Shown: positions 25,514-34,425 of the stretch, in pieces
How positions within the stretch are numbered: position 1 is the stretch's first letter
Layout of the letters: each line of letters opens with the position of its first letter
Source: Acidimicrobiales bacterium
Lineage (GTDB): Bacteria > Actinomycetota > Acidimicrobiia > Acidimicrobiales > JAHEJN01
Length of the DNA stretch: 64,000 nt
Direction of reading: 5' to 3'
Assembly: GCA_024638845.1 (NCBI GenBank)
Contig: JAHEJN010000001.1
Coordinates: forward strand, 1-64,000
Notes under the pieces: model-generated
What the model saw: the letters and a program-made list of their open reading frames with translations, nothing else
The model's database searches: none
Told to the model about the DNA's origin: nothing
Position numbers and translations under genes: made by a program

Positions 25514-28189
25514 TCAGAAGCCGTACGAGGCCGTCAACGAGACGAAGTCGCGGTCTGTGCGCTGGTGCACGGTGTACGCACTCGCCGCCTTGATCCTGGG
25601 CGAGGCGTCGTCGGGAGTCGACGACGGGATCGCGTCGAAAACGTTGACGACGAAACGGCCTGATCCCGTCGACAGGTCGACCCGGGCCTGCCCGTCGGCG
25701 CCGAAGCTCGCGACCGGCAGCTGGCCCATCAGCTCGTACAGATCGGGTAGTTCGCCATCCGGGACGAACACGAAGCCGGTGGGTACGACCACCTGATGCT
25801 CGCCCCCGGCCGGGAGTCGCCAGGTGCCGTTCGGCTGGGGCTCCAGGGTTGCGAGGTCGGTGAGCTGGTACACGCGACCGGGCATGCCGACGTAGGCCGA
25901 CGCGGGCTGGTCGGGAACGAGCGGCATGAGCGCCGAGAACAGCAGCTCGATCTCGTCGATCTGGAGCGGGCGGTCGAAGCTCACCCCCAGAGTGTCGAGG
26001 TCGTCGGGGAACTCCCGGAAGAACTCCGCCGTGGAGGCATAGCGGCTCGTCGGGATCGGACCCGCCGACAGCAAGGGCAACCGCGAGTGGAGATGCGTCC
26101 AGAAGAAGCCGAACTCGGTGTCGCTGAGGCCCGGCTCGAAGTACCGCAGTGCGAGCCCGAACCGTCCGTCGCTAGCGGCCTGTCCGGGCAGCCCCGGTAC
26201 GACGTCGATCGGCACCCGAACCGCCGTCTGCGTGATCGCGGCCTGGTCGAGACCCGTTCGCGGGCCGAGGAGTCGGGTGGCCGTCATCTGGTACTCCAGG
26301 ACATCTGCTCGATGCAACTTCTCGGCGACCTCTGATCCGAACGCGGCAGGACAGGCCACGAGCACCGGGTCACGGTTCTCGTAGGTGGCTGCGAAGCCGA
26401 CCCATGGCGCACCGAGGTCGTCGGCCGGGCCGAGCATCCAGACCTGAGCGCCGACGACGCCGAACGAGGTGTCGATCTCCGCGGCACCTGCCTCGTCGAA
26501 GCCCGACCAGTCGAGATGGGCGAGCGTCTGGCCGAGGTCGAAGTCCGGGCTGTCGCTCTCGAACCTGATGATGCGTGGCGTCCAGTCGACCCCGGCGAAC
26601 TGCCACCTCCCGCCCCCACCGAAGCCGATCTCGCCCCACGGCACCGCGCGAGCACCGAGCTCGCCGACGACGGTGTGCGGCGCCGACCAGATATCGCCCG
26701 CCGAGAAGTTCAGCGCTCCGTTGTCGTAGTTCGTGGCGAACTGCCGCGGGAGGAACACGGGCCCGCCCCCTGGCGACGCGAAGTCGTTCACCGACAGGAA
26801 GCTCCCCTCGGGCTCGATCTCAGTGTGGCGGAACACGAACTCATAGAACGCGTCCGCCGAAGGCACCTCATCCATGGATCGGGGATCCATGGATTGGGGC
26901 CGGAGTCCCTCGCGGAGCTCCGCTCCTGCGATGCGAAGGCGATCCAAGTCGGTGGACTTGGCGGCGATGCGCCCGCGCGGCAAGAGCACGATTCTTGCCG
27001 ACAGATCATCGAGGTCGGGGCCGGCGGCTGGCACGGCAGTCCCACCCGGTTCGACCTCCGTGGCACCGGCCGCGATCTCCTCGAGCGTGCCGTCGGGCCG
27101 TCGGCGGACCCTTCTGAACACGACGTACGCGCCGGCGGCGGTCACGATCACGATCGGGACGATGATCACGGCAGGGTTGAGGCCACCGCCGCCATTCTCC
27201 TCGTCCGGTGCGCCTGCTGCTTGTTGCGGCGCTGCGTTCTCGGCCGGCGGGTCCTCGACAATCGACTCCTCGGGCGGCGGCACGACCTCGCCCGACTCCT
27301 CGGGCGGCTGGTCCTCCGGGGGCGGTTCTGCGGCCAGCTGCTCGGCCTCGACCGGAACCGGTGGCGCGGCTGCCGCCAGCTGCTCGCAGATCCTCACGAT
27401 CTCGGGGTCGTCGGCTCGATCGCGGACCTCCTGGAGCGTGATCGGGTCGGCCGGGTCGAAGCCGATCGCCTCCGTGGCCTGGAAGCGGATCGGGCCATCG
27501 CCGTCGGTGGTGGCGATGGCCACTGCGGTCGTCGCCGTCGCATCCACTGTGAACACGCCGGTGATGAACTGGTCGTCCACGACCGTTCGGAGGATGCCGT
27601 TCGGATTGCCGAAGTCCGCGCCGCTGCCGTCGTCCAGGGCCTGGCCGAAGCCGAAGATGTTCACGCCCTCCTGACATGCCGGCGCTCGCGTCAGCGTGTT
27701 GAAGCCCTCGCTGGGATCCTTGACCAGGCCCGGTGCGATCCCGAAAACCGGCAGGTCGGCGCGGCCCCCCGTGTACACCGTGACGTCCTGGTACCCGGTA
27801 CAGCCGTCGACGAACTGGTTCGCCCCGGCGAGGGTGAGGCCGACCCGGAGCACGCTCTCGAAGAAGGGCCCGTCGCCCGATGCGAGCGTCTCGACGCCGC
27901 CGGCGAGCGAACCCGCCTCGAGCAGCGAGACCAGCTCCGGACCCGAGATCGCGACGGTCGACGCCCCGAAGCCTGTGAGGTCATATCCCCCGACGGGGCC
28001 ATCGACGGTGCCACCGCCGAACGGGTCCATGTTCTCGGCCGCTACCACGTCGCCCATCCGCTCGATGCCGATCGCGGCCGCGACCTTCAAGTCGTCGGCT
28101 GTCCACTCCTCTTGGGCGCCGGCCGGCGGGGCCAGCAAGAAACCGAGCGTCAGGACCACTGCTATGACCATTGCCCCGACCCGGTTCAT
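25514..28189 (-). CDS. Large secreted/membrane protein with DUF1302-like outer-membrane segments
   Basis: An 891-residue protein from ATG 28189, which gives a clean signal peptide (hydrophobic core, then PAGAQ at ~22-26). Residues ~27-270 are an unrecognised Gly/Asp-rich exported domain with several cysteines. Then comes a Pro/Glu linker and a hydrophobic helix near 337-357 followed by RRVRRR. The C-terminal ~465 residues contain segments recalling the Proteobacterial DUF1302 beta-barrel family: AFYEFVFRHTEIEPEGSF, QMTATRLLGP, ALRYFEPGLSDTEFG, IDEIELLFSALMP and a terminal DRDFVSLTASYGF ending in Phe. The segments seem to occur in a non-canonical order. Positive charges after the helix would place this half in the cytoplasm, which is odd for a barrel. 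Confidence 0.6.
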   Translation of the reverse strand: MNRVGAMVIAVVLTLGFLLAPPAGAQEEWTADDLKVAAAIGIERMGDVVAAENMDPFGGGTVDGPVGGYDLTGFGASTVAISGPELVSLLEAGSLAGGVETLASGDGPFFESVLRVGLTLAGANQFVDGCTGYQDVTVYTGGRADLPVFGIAPGLVKDPSEGFNTLTRAPACQEGVNIFGFGQALDDGSGADFGNPNGILRTVVDDQFITGVFTVDATATTAVAIATTDGDGPIRFQATEAIGFDPADPITLQEVRDRADDPEIVRICEQLAAAAPPVPVEAEQLAAEPPPEDQPPEESGEVVPPPEESIVEDPPAENAAPQQAAGAPDEENGGGGLNPAVIIVPIVIVTAAGAYVVFRRVRRRPDGTLEEIAAGATEVEPGGTAVPAAGPDLDDLSARIVLLPRGRIAAKSTDLDRLRIAGAELREGLRPQSMDPRSMDEVPSADAFYEFVFRHTEIEPEGSFLSVNDFASPGGGPVFLPRQFATNYDNGALNFSAGDIWSAPHTVVGELGARAVPWGEIGFGGGGRWQFAGVDWTPRIIRFESDSPDFDLGQTLAHLDWSGFDEAGAAEIDTSFGVVGAQVWMLGPADDLGAPWVGFAATYENRDPVLVACPAAFGSEVAEKLHRADVLEYQMTATRLLGPRTGLDQAAITQTAVRVPIDVVPGLPGQAASDGRFGLALRYFEPGLSDTEFGFFWTHLHSRLPLLSAGPIPTSRYASTAEFFREFPDDLDTLGVSFDRPLQIDEIELLFSALMPLVPDQPASAYVGMPGRVYQLTDLATLEPQPNGTWRLPAGGEHQVVVPTGFVFVPDGELPDLYELMGQLPVASFGADGQARVDLSTGSGRFVVNVFDAIPSSTPDDASPRIKAASAYTVHQRTDRDFVSLTASYGF

Positions 28190-28278
28190 GCGAACCCCAC
28201 TCCCACGATCGATGTGAACGTCCATCAGTCCTCTATCACGAAGTCCGGCATCGAAGCAGTTTGTGGAATGCTGAGAAC

Positions 28279-29001
28279 ATGACCGACTACGGCGATCTCT
28301 CGGCCCTGCTCGTCAATTGTTCCATCAAGGCCGACTCCGCTGGATCCCACACGCAACGGCTCATCGACCGCGCCGCCGGCATCATGCGCGACGAGGGCGT
28401 TGCCGTCGACACCTTGTACGCGCTCGACCATCGCATCGCCTTCGGCATGGAGGAGGATCTCGGCGACACCTTCGGCTTCACCGATGAGTGGCCGTCGATC
28501 CAGGACAAGATCATGGCCGCCGACATCCTGGTGCTCGGGTCACCGATCTGGCTGGGGGTTATGTCGAGCGTGGCCGCGCTGGTGATCGAGCGCATGTACG
28601 CCTACAGCGGCCACACCAACGACAAGGGCCAGTACCTCTACTACGGCAAGACCGCTGGATGCATCGTCACCGGCAACGAGGACGGCGTGAAGGCGGTGTC
28701 ACGCGACGTGCTGTACGCCATGCAACACATCGGTTACACGATTCCGCCCCAGGCCGACTGTGGGTGGATCGGCGAGATCGGCCCCGGAGCCAGCTACGGC
28801 GATCCGGGCGAGGACGGTGCCCGGCCAGTCGGCTACGAGAGCGAGTTCACCAACAAGAACACCACCTTCATGGTGTGGAATCTCCTCCACCTGGCCCGCA
28901 TGCTCAAGGACGCCGGCGGCATCCCGGCGGTGGGCAACACCCGGGCCCACTGGCGTGAGGTGACCAATGCCGCCGATCAGACGATCGAACCGGTTGGCTG
29001 A
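28279..29001 (+). CDS. Flavodoxin-like NAD(P)H-dependent FMN reductase
   Basis: A 240-residue flavodoxin-fold protein. It opens with LLVNCSIK (beta-1 and the start of the FMN phosphate loop), then SAGSHTQRLIDR. LVLGSPIWLGVMSSV is the second FMN-contacting loop of the NADPH-dependent FMN reductase/flavodoxin_2 group. It probably reduces quinones, flavins or other small acceptors with NAD(P)H in the cytoplasm. The ATG at 28279 was chosen because the frame upstream lies antisense to the signal peptide of the divergent gene. It stands ahead of the YihY gene by 9 bp, so they are likely co-transcribed. Confidence 0.8.
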   Translation: MTDYGDLSALLVNCSIKADSAGSHTQRLIDRAAGIMRDEGVAVDTLYALDHRIAFGMEEDLGDTFGFTDEWPSIQDKIMAADILVLGSPIWLGVMSSVAALVIERMYAYSGHTNDKGQYLYYGKTAGCIVTGNEDGVKAVSRDVLYAMQHIGYTIPPQADCGWIGEIGPGASYGDPGEDGARPVGYESEFTNKNTTFMVWNLLHLARMLKDAGGIPAVGNTRAHWREVTNAADQTIEPVG

Positions 29002-29010
29002 TCCGGTCAC

Positions 29011-29859
29011 GTGAAGACCTTCCTCGCACGCATCGACGCGTTCCAGCAACGACACCGGCCTCTTTCCTTCACCTACGGCGTGATCAAGAACTTCAGCGAC
29101 GACCGTGGCGGCCGGCTCGCCGCGGTGGTGGCGTACTACGGCTTCTTCAGCGTCTTTCCCGCGCTGTTGGCCTTGGTGTCGCTGTCGGGTTTCCTCCTCG
29201 AGAGCAAGCCCGAATGGCGCGAAGACATCGTCGACTCGGCGCTGAGTGGATTCCCGGTGATCGGGCCGACCATCGCCGACAAGTCACTTGCCGGATCGGG
29301 GCTCGGCCTCGTCATCGGCCTCGGCACTGCCCTCTGGGCGGGGATCGGCGCGATGACCGCCGCCCAACACGCCCTGAACGAGGTTTGGGACGTCCCCCTC
29401 GCCGATCGACCCAACGCCGCGACGTCACGTCTACGCGGCCTGCTGATGCTCAGCGTGTTCGGCGCTGGTCTCGTGGTCGCCACTGTCCTCACCAATGTCG
29501 TCGCTCGCCTCGGACTCCCCGGTACCGCCCGGATCGCAATCACCGTGGGCAACCTCGTGGTGAGCGTCGGGATTGCGTGGCTGGCGTTCCAGATCCTCAC
29601 CGCTCGACACCTGACCTGGAAGGATCAGTGGCCAGGTGCAGTGTTCGCCGGCGCGGGCACGCTGCTGCTGCAGAACCTCGGCTCGGCCCTGGTGGCTCGC
29701 TACGTCGAGAACGCGAGCGACACCTACGGCACCTTCGCCGTTGTGATCGGTCTTCTCGCCTGGTTCCATCTCCTGGCCCAGGTGAATCTCTACGGAGCCG
29801 AGATCAACGTCGTGAGGAATCGAGGCTGCTGGCCGCGATCACTCCTGGAGAAGCGCTGA
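29011..29859 (+). CDS. YihY/BrkB-family membrane protein
   Basis: A 282-residue integral membrane protein from GTG 29011 with about six hydrophobic helices. Family landmarks are RLAAVVAYYGFFSVFPALLAL in the first helix and a late AWFHLLAQVNLYGAEINVV helix, the signature end of YihY/BrkB proteins. Members were once called ribonuclease BN, a name now considered wrong; their function is unclear, with transport or envelope roles proposed. Length is normal. Its 3' end overlaps the convergent small gene by 21 bp. Confidence 0.88.
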   Translation: MKTFLARIDAFQQRHRPLSFTYGVIKNFSDDRGGRLAAVVAYYGFFSVFPALLALVSLSGFLLESKPEWREDIVDSALSGFPVIGPTIADKSLAGSGLGLVIGLGTALWAGIGAMTAAQHALNEVWDVPLADRPNAATSRLRGLLMLSVFGAGLVVATVLTNVVARLGLPGTARIAITVGNLVVSVGIAWLAFQILTARHLTWKDQWPGAVFAGAGTLLLQNLGSALVARYVENASDTYGTFAVVIGLLAWFHLLAQVNLYGAEINVVRNRGCWPRSLLEKR

Positions 29860-30243
29860 GGCCAGCGCGGCCGGATCGGCGACGCTCACCCAGAGCGCGG
29901 AATGCCCGCGCGGCCCGATCACCCTCGGCACCTTCTCGACGAAGGCGATGCACAGGCCCGACTGACTGTTCGTCCCGAAGGTGATGCCGTCGTCGACGAA
30001 GCTGAGGCGCAACCCCACGGCGGTGTACCACCGATGGGGCCCGGTGATCTCGGTGTGGTCGATGTTGGCGAGGGGCGTCTCGACCTTCCATCGCCCGAAC
30101 GTCGCCACCAAGTCGTCGTCGAGCACCGCGACTCCGTCGTTCTCGCTGACGCGAAGCGCGGCGAACATGGGCTTCCAGCGATTGTCGACCCGATACGGGA
30201 AGAATGATCCGCCGAGATCGGCGGCCGGAACACATCGGCTCAC
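29839..30243 (-). CDS. Conserved hypothetical protein (134 aa)
   Basis: A 134-residue soluble protein from GTG 30243, which overlaps the TGA of the upstream SDR gene (GTGA). It is built of alternating hydrophobic and charged stretches suggesting a beta-rich fold. Notable segments are ATFGRWKVETPLANIDHTEI and PHRWYTAVGLRLSFVDDG. No catalytic motif or membrane segment is seen. Coupling to the SDR suggests co-expression, but I cannot propose a function. The longer reading upstream to 30531 is antisense-frame noise inside the SDR gene. Confidence 0.65.
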   Translation of the reverse strand: MSRCVPAADLGGSFFPYRVDNRWKPMFAALRVSENDGVAVLDDDLVATFGRWKVETPLANIDHTEITGPHRWYTAVGLRLSFVDDGITFGTNSQSGLCIAFVEKVPRVIGPRGHSALWVSVADPAALASALLQE

Positions 30244-31190
30244 GACGCGGTCACCTCGTCGAGCCACTCGACCAGGCGCGCCCGTTCGGCTGGATCGGGC
30301 TTGGTCTTGGGCAGGTACCACGTACGTCGAGGGCGTCGGTCGTGCCAGAACTGGCCCGGCTCCTCGCTGCCGCCGCCGGTAGCCGCCAGGTAGACCATGG
30401 TGTCGGCGCCCTGTCGGGCGTCGCGCAGGATCGGGCCCATGATCTGGCCGAATCGCGGCAGCGACGCCTCGACACCCGGCGTGTCGACCCAGCCCGGGTG
30501 CTTGGCGTGCATCACGATCCCCGGAGCCCACGAGGGTCCGAGCTCAGCGACCAGCTCGACCTGCGCACGTTTGGCCCGGGCGTAGGCGACTGCGCCGCGA
30601 TACTCCTCCTCGCTCATCTCCAGACGATTCACCACGAGCGGTTCGGTGTACATGCCACCCGACGACATCCAGATGACGCGTGCGCCCTGGGTGAGCGAGA
30701 TTCGGAGAAGGGTGGTGAGCAGGTAGGGACCGACGAGGTGTGACGCGAGCGTCAGCTCCATGCCCGACGAGTTGGTGCGGCGATCGGCCGTGAGTGCACC
30801 GGCGTTGTGCAGGAGCATGTCGAGCGGACCGCCGGCTGCGACAGCCGCGGCGAACTCACGGATCTGATCGAGGTCCCCGGTGTCGAGCGCCATGCCCGAC
30901 GCCGCGGCGCGTCCGGACTCGGCATTGATGGCGTCGGCCACCGACTCGGCTCGCTCGAGCGAACGCGACGTCACGATCACGTTCGCACCAAGGGCGACGA
31001 CACCGTCGGCGACGGCGCGACCGATTCCACTCGTCGCGCCGGTGATGACGGCGCGCTGGCCGCCGAGATCGGGCAATTCATCGGCCCACTCGAGGACTCG
31101 GGGTCGCACGACGGCGCCGATCCTGGAAAAACTTCCGACGACCGTGCCCTCGAGCACGGCGTCGGCGGCACGGCCGAGAGGGTTCTGCAT
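30240..31190 (-). CDS. Short-chain dehydrogenase/reductase
   Basis: A 316-residue SDR. TGATSGIG is the NAD(P)-binding loop, HNAG follows, and AYARAKRAQ supplies the YxxxK catalytic pair with a Ser-rich WMSSGGMY segment upstream. An N-terminal extension of ~40 residues before the Rossmann fold and the C-terminal PRRTWYLPKTK region recall the animal DHRS12-like branch. It should oxidise or reduce an alcohol/carbonyl, possibly lipid-linked. It is coupled to the downstream 134-residue gene and lies 24 bp after the ThDP enzyme, also leftward. Confidence 0.88.
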   Translation of the reverse strand: MQNPLGRAADAVLEGTVVGSFSRIGAVVRPRVLEWADELPDLGGQRAVITGATSGIGRAVADGVVALGANVIVTSRSLERAESVADAINAESGRAAASGMALDTGDLDQIREFAAAVAAGGPLDMLLHNAGALTADRRTNSSGMELTLASHLVGPYLLTTLLRISLTQGARVIWMSSGGMYTEPLVVNRLEMSEEEYRGAVAYARAKRAQVELVAELGPSWAPGIVMHAKHPGWVDTPGVEASLPRFGQIMGPILRDARQGADTMVYLAATGGGSEEPGQFWHDRRPRRTWYLPKTKPDPAERARLVEWLDEVTAS

Positions 31191-31214
31191 ACCGTCGACG
31201 TTATCGGCGTCGTT

Positions 31215-32921
31215 TCAACGCTCGACGCGCACGTCGAGCAGGGCCTGGCGCCGTCCGACCGTCACGGCATGTATGGCCCGGTCGAGGGCACCGGGAAGCT
31301 CGTTGCTCGACTCGACCCGTTCGGCGTGGGCCCGGCTCGCCTGGGCGATCAGGACGAAGTCGGGGCTCGGCGACAGGCTGGTGAGCGGCACGTCGTCGCC
31401 CTTGGCGGCGTAGCCCTGCGGGTAGAGCCCGCGCACCGACTGGCTCACGGCGCCGTACCCGGAGTTGTTGAGCACGATGGTGAGCACCGGGATCTCGTAG
31501 GCCTCGGCCACCTGATGGCAGGCCACCGGGTTGGCGAACATGTACGAGCCGTCGCCCATCGTGGCGACGACGAGCCGACCGGGATCGGCGAGCTTCATGC
31601 CCATCGCGCAGGGAAGGCTCCAGCCCAATCCCCCCGAATGGGGTTCCTGGCGCCACGCGCCGTGCTCGGTCAGGCCGAGCGGCTCCATGGGCGCACCGAG
31701 CTCCGACAACACCGTGCACGTGTGGCTCCGCACGGCCTCGCCGATGCACGTCGACACATGATCCTTCGACATCGGCGTTCCCGCGCCCGCAGCCGCGGTG
31801 TCGGCCACGTGCTGCCGGTGCGTCGCGACATGGTCGGCGATCGTGCCCCGGCGATCCGCCCTGGCCTCGGCGTGGGGATCGGGCAGCTCGCTCATGGCTG
31901 TCTCGAGCAGCTCGAGACCGGGCCCGACCTCGGTGGTGACCGCGAGGGTGGTGCGGAAGTTTCGCACGGGGAAGCGGCTGTAGAGCGGGTTCGGACCGAG
32001 CTGGATCACCTGGCTGTCGTCGGCCGGCTGGTGGAGGTCGGGCGCCCACGGGGCCAGGCTGTCGATCACCAGCACCACGTCGGCCTCGGCGAGCCACGGC
32101 ATCGGGTCGTGGCCGATGGATGTGGGGTGCTCGGCCGAGATCGCATTGGCCACGGCCCAGTACTGGCACACCGGGATCGACCACCTGTCGCACAGTCGCG
32201 CCAGAGCGTCGAATCCGGCCTGGGTGCCGGCACCACGTTGCGCGAACACCACCGGCCGCGCGGCGCCGACCAGCATGGCCGCCGCTCGCGTGATCACGTC
32301 GTCGCCGGCAACGGTCGTGGCCGGCGCCATGGCGATGTCGGCCTGCAGCACGCCCGGTGGGCACGGTTCGCACAGCACCTCGCGGGGCAGGCTCAGATAG
32401 ACCGGACCCTTCGGTGTGGAGTTGGCGATGGCATGGGCGCGGTCGAGCAGCTCGCTGACCTGCTCGGGGAAACGGAGCTCGTACTCCCACTTGCTCGCCT
32501 CTCGCACGAGCGCGGCTTGATCCCGCATCTCCTGACCCCAGCCGATGGGCACGGTGCGCGCGCCGAAACGACCCTGCTCCGTCGTCGGCGTGCGGCCCGA
32601 CATGAGGATGAGCGGCACGTGATCGGTCGCCGCATTGATGGCACCGATCGATCCGTTGGCCAGGCCGACGTTGGTGTGGAGCATCACCGCCTGCGACCGA
32701 CCGGTTGCGAAGTAGTAGCCATGGGCCATTCCCATGGCGACGTGCTCGTGGCCGATGGTCATGGCCAGGGGCAGGTCGACGTCGTGGGCGTCTGCTTCGG
32801 CGAGACCTTCGATGATCGGTGGGAAGTCGGTACCGGCGTTGGTGAAGACGACATCGACGCCGAGCCGCTTGAGTCGGGCGAAGACGGCGCCGCCCGAGGT
32901 GAAGGCGAGGTCTTCGGTCAC
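31215..32921 (-). CDS. Thiamine-diphosphate-dependent enzyme (acetolactate synthase/decarboxylase family)
   Basis: A 568-residue protein with three typical ThDP domains. The N-terminal GHEHVAMGMAHGY contains the conserved Glu that activates thiamine. A central Rossmann-like domain follows, and the C-terminal ThDP/Mg motif runs from GDGSYMF to NNSGYG. Length and domain order fit acetolactate synthase, benzoylformate or oxalyl-CoA decarboxylase-like enzymes. The absence of an adjacent regulatory subunit argues against biosynthetic acetolactate synthase. It probably cleaves or joins 2-oxo acids. It leads a leftward unit with the SDR and diverges from the Liv-type transporter. Confidence 0.82.
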   Translation of the reverse strand: MTEDLAFTSGGAVFARLKRLGVDVVFTNAGTDFPPIIEGLAEADAHDVDLPLAMTIGHEHVAMGMAHGYYFATGRSQAVMLHTNVGLANGSIGAINAATDHVPLILMSGRTPTTEQGRFGARTVPIGWGQEMRDQAALVREASKWEYELRFPEQVSELLDRAHAIANSTPKGPVYLSLPREVLCEPCPPGVLQADIAMAPATTVAGDDVITRAAAMLVGAARPVVFAQRGAGTQAGFDALARLCDRWSIPVCQYWAVANAISAEHPTSIGHDPMPWLAEADVVLVIDSLAPWAPDLHQPADDSQVIQLGPNPLYSRFPVRNFRTTLAVTTEVGPGLELLETAMSELPDPHAEARADRRGTIADHVATHRQHVADTAAAGAGTPMSKDHVSTCIGEAVRSHTCTVLSELGAPMEPLGLTEHGAWRQEPHSGGLGWSLPCAMGMKLADPGRLVVATMGDGSYMFANPVACHQVAEAYEIPVLTIVLNNSGYGAVSQSVRGLYPQGYAAKGDDVPLTSLSPSPDFVLIAQASRAHAERVESSNELPGALDRAIHAVTVGRRQALLDVRVER

Positions 32922-33080
32922 CGCAGTTGCCTATCCCAATCCGGACGGAACTGTCCAAACCGGAACCGATGTCCGCACATCAGACACGGGTCCGAAACGG
33001 CTGGCCCCCGGTCGACGGCCTGTGCTAGTTTCTCCGCGTCGTCATGAGGGGAATCCGGCGGCTCGTCTCGAGGGGGACCC
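32922..33080. promoter_or_regulatory. Divergent intergenic region (ThDP enzyme / ABC transporter)
   Basis: These 159 bp separate two divergent starts and must carry at least the transporter promoter. No clear operator or canonical -10/-35 pair was found. A purine-rich GAGGGGGA just before ATG 33081 is a good ribosome-binding site for the substrate-binding protein. Confidence 0.4.
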
Positions 33081-34406
33081 ATGAGAAAACGTTCGTTGCT
33101 CTTCATTGCGCTGTTTGCGCTGTTCGCACTGGTTGCTGCCGCCTGTGGCAGCGACAGTGACGACACGGCCACACCGACCGCAGAACCCGCCGCCGAAGAA
33201 CCCGCCGCCGAAGAACCCGCCGCCGAAGAACCTGCGGCCGAAGAACCTGCGGCCGAGGAACCAGCTGCTGAGGAACCCGCGGCCGAGGAGACGAGTGGCG
33301 AGCCGATCAAGATCGGTCTGCTCACCTCGTTCAACGGTCCGTTCACGCCCTGGGGCATCCAGGCGCGTGACGGCATGAAGCTGGCTGCCGAGGAGATCAA
33401 CGCGGCGGGCGGCGTCGATGGGCGCATGATCGAGATCGTCGAGGCCGACGACCAGTCCAACGCCGAAGAGGCCACGGCCGGGTTCGAGCGCCTCGTCGAG
33501 GATGGCGTGGTCGCCATCGGCGGCCCCATCTCGAGCGACGTCGGCACCGCCACCAGCCTGCTGGCCGAGGAGCTCGGCATACCGCTGTTCCTGGTCAAGG
33601 CCGGCTCGAGCGCCATCCTCACCCAGGACAGCCGCCACACGTTCCGCACCTGCATTCCCGCGGCCCCGATGGTGGCCGAGCCGATCAAGCAGTACGTCGA
33701 GGCCGAGGGTCTCACCAGCGTGGGCGCCATCATCGCCGACTACGGCTGGGGTCAGTCGATCAAGTCTGCCCTCGAGGAGCAGTTCGCCGGCCTCGACGGC
33801 GTCACCCTGCAGATCGAGGTCGCACCCGTACCCGAGCAGGACTTCACGACCTACCTGCGCAGCCTCGAAGGCAACAACCCGCAGCTCATCGTCGCCACGG
33901 GCCACCCGCCAGGGGCCGGTGGGATCACCGTGCAGTCGGCCGACCTCGGATTCGACGTGCCCATCACGGGCGCCTACACCCCACCGGCTCTCGTCGTCGG
34001 CGGAGCCGGCGACGCAGCCATCGGCCGATATGCCGATTTCGCCTGTGCCGACTACACCAGCGAGGGCTACCAGGATCTCGCTCGCCGCTATCTGGCCATC
34101 TCCGACAACGAGTTCATGTCCGACGACGCAGTCTCGGGCTTCGGAATCGTCACCATGGTGGCCGACGCTGTCGCCAACGTCGGTGACGATCCGGCCGCCA
34201 TCGCCGAGTACCTGCACGGCCAGACCTACGACCTCGAGGGCTACGCCTTCCAGATGGGGTGGACCGAATGGGGCGAGATGGCAACGGCTCAGCCGCTGTT
34301 CACCCAGATCGGCCCCGGACCGGCGCCCGAAGGGGTGAACGAGGCCGGCGACTGGTACCCGGAGCTGTTGTTCCGCCCCGAGCCGCTCGAGCCGTTCGTG
34401 CCTTGA
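33081..34406 (+). CDS. Branched-chain-amino-acid-type ABC transporter substrate-binding lipoprotein
   Basis: A 441-residue lipoprotein: basic start, hydrophobic core, lipobox LVAAAC with Cys22. Residues ~35-69 are seven copies of a five-residue Glu-Pro-Ala-Ala-Glu unit, an acidic tether holding the domain away from the membrane. From KIGLLTSFNGPFTPWG onward it is a periplasmic-binding type I fold (Peripla_BP_6/LivK-like). With the two ATPases and two permeases that follow it forms a full importer. The RutB-like hydrolase at the end of the operon hints at an amide or ureido ligand rather than leucine; that is an inference. Confidence 0.9.
   Translation: MRKRSLLFIALFALFALVAAACGSDSDDTATPTAEPAAEEPAAEEPAAEEPAAEEPAAEEPAAEEPAAEETSGEPIKIGLLTSFNGPFTPWGIQARDGMKLAAEEINAAGGVDGRMIEIVEADDQSNAEEATAGFERLVEDGVVAIGGPISSDVGTATSLLAEELGIPLFLVKAGSSAILTQDSRHTFRTCIPAAPMVAEPIKQYVEAEGLTSVGAIIADYGWGQSIKSALEEQFAGLDGVTLQIEVAPVPEQDFTTYLRSLEGNNPQLIVATGHPPGAGGITVQSADLGFDVPITGAYTPPALVVGGAGDAAIGRYADFACADYTSEGYQDLARRYLAISDNEFMSDDAVSGFGIVTMVADAVANVGDDPAAIAEYLHGQTYDLEGYAFQMGWTEWGEMATAQPLFTQIGPGPAPEGVNEAGDWYPELLFRPEPLEPFVP
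33183..33287 (+). repeat. Seven tandem 15-bp repeats encoding an acidic linker
   Basis: Seven head-to-tail 15-bp units encode Glu-Pro-Ala-Ala-Glu each. The first three are identical and the others differ mostly at third positions, so the tract is partly homogenised. Such in-frame repeats can change length by slippage without breaking the protein, altering only the tether of the substrate-binding lipoprotein. Confidence 0.9.
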
Positions 34407-34425
34407 TCTCCGAATCGACCATCCG

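Noticed and set aside
30807..33047. A 746-codon plus-strand frame opposite the SDR and ThDP enzyme
   Set aside because: Composition is Arg/His/Gly-rich without motifs, and the minus strand carries two clear enzyme genes.
33183..33287. Tandem 15-bp repeats considered as a CRISPR-like array
   Set aside because: There are no spacers, the units are contiguous and in frame, and they encode a regular peptide linker.
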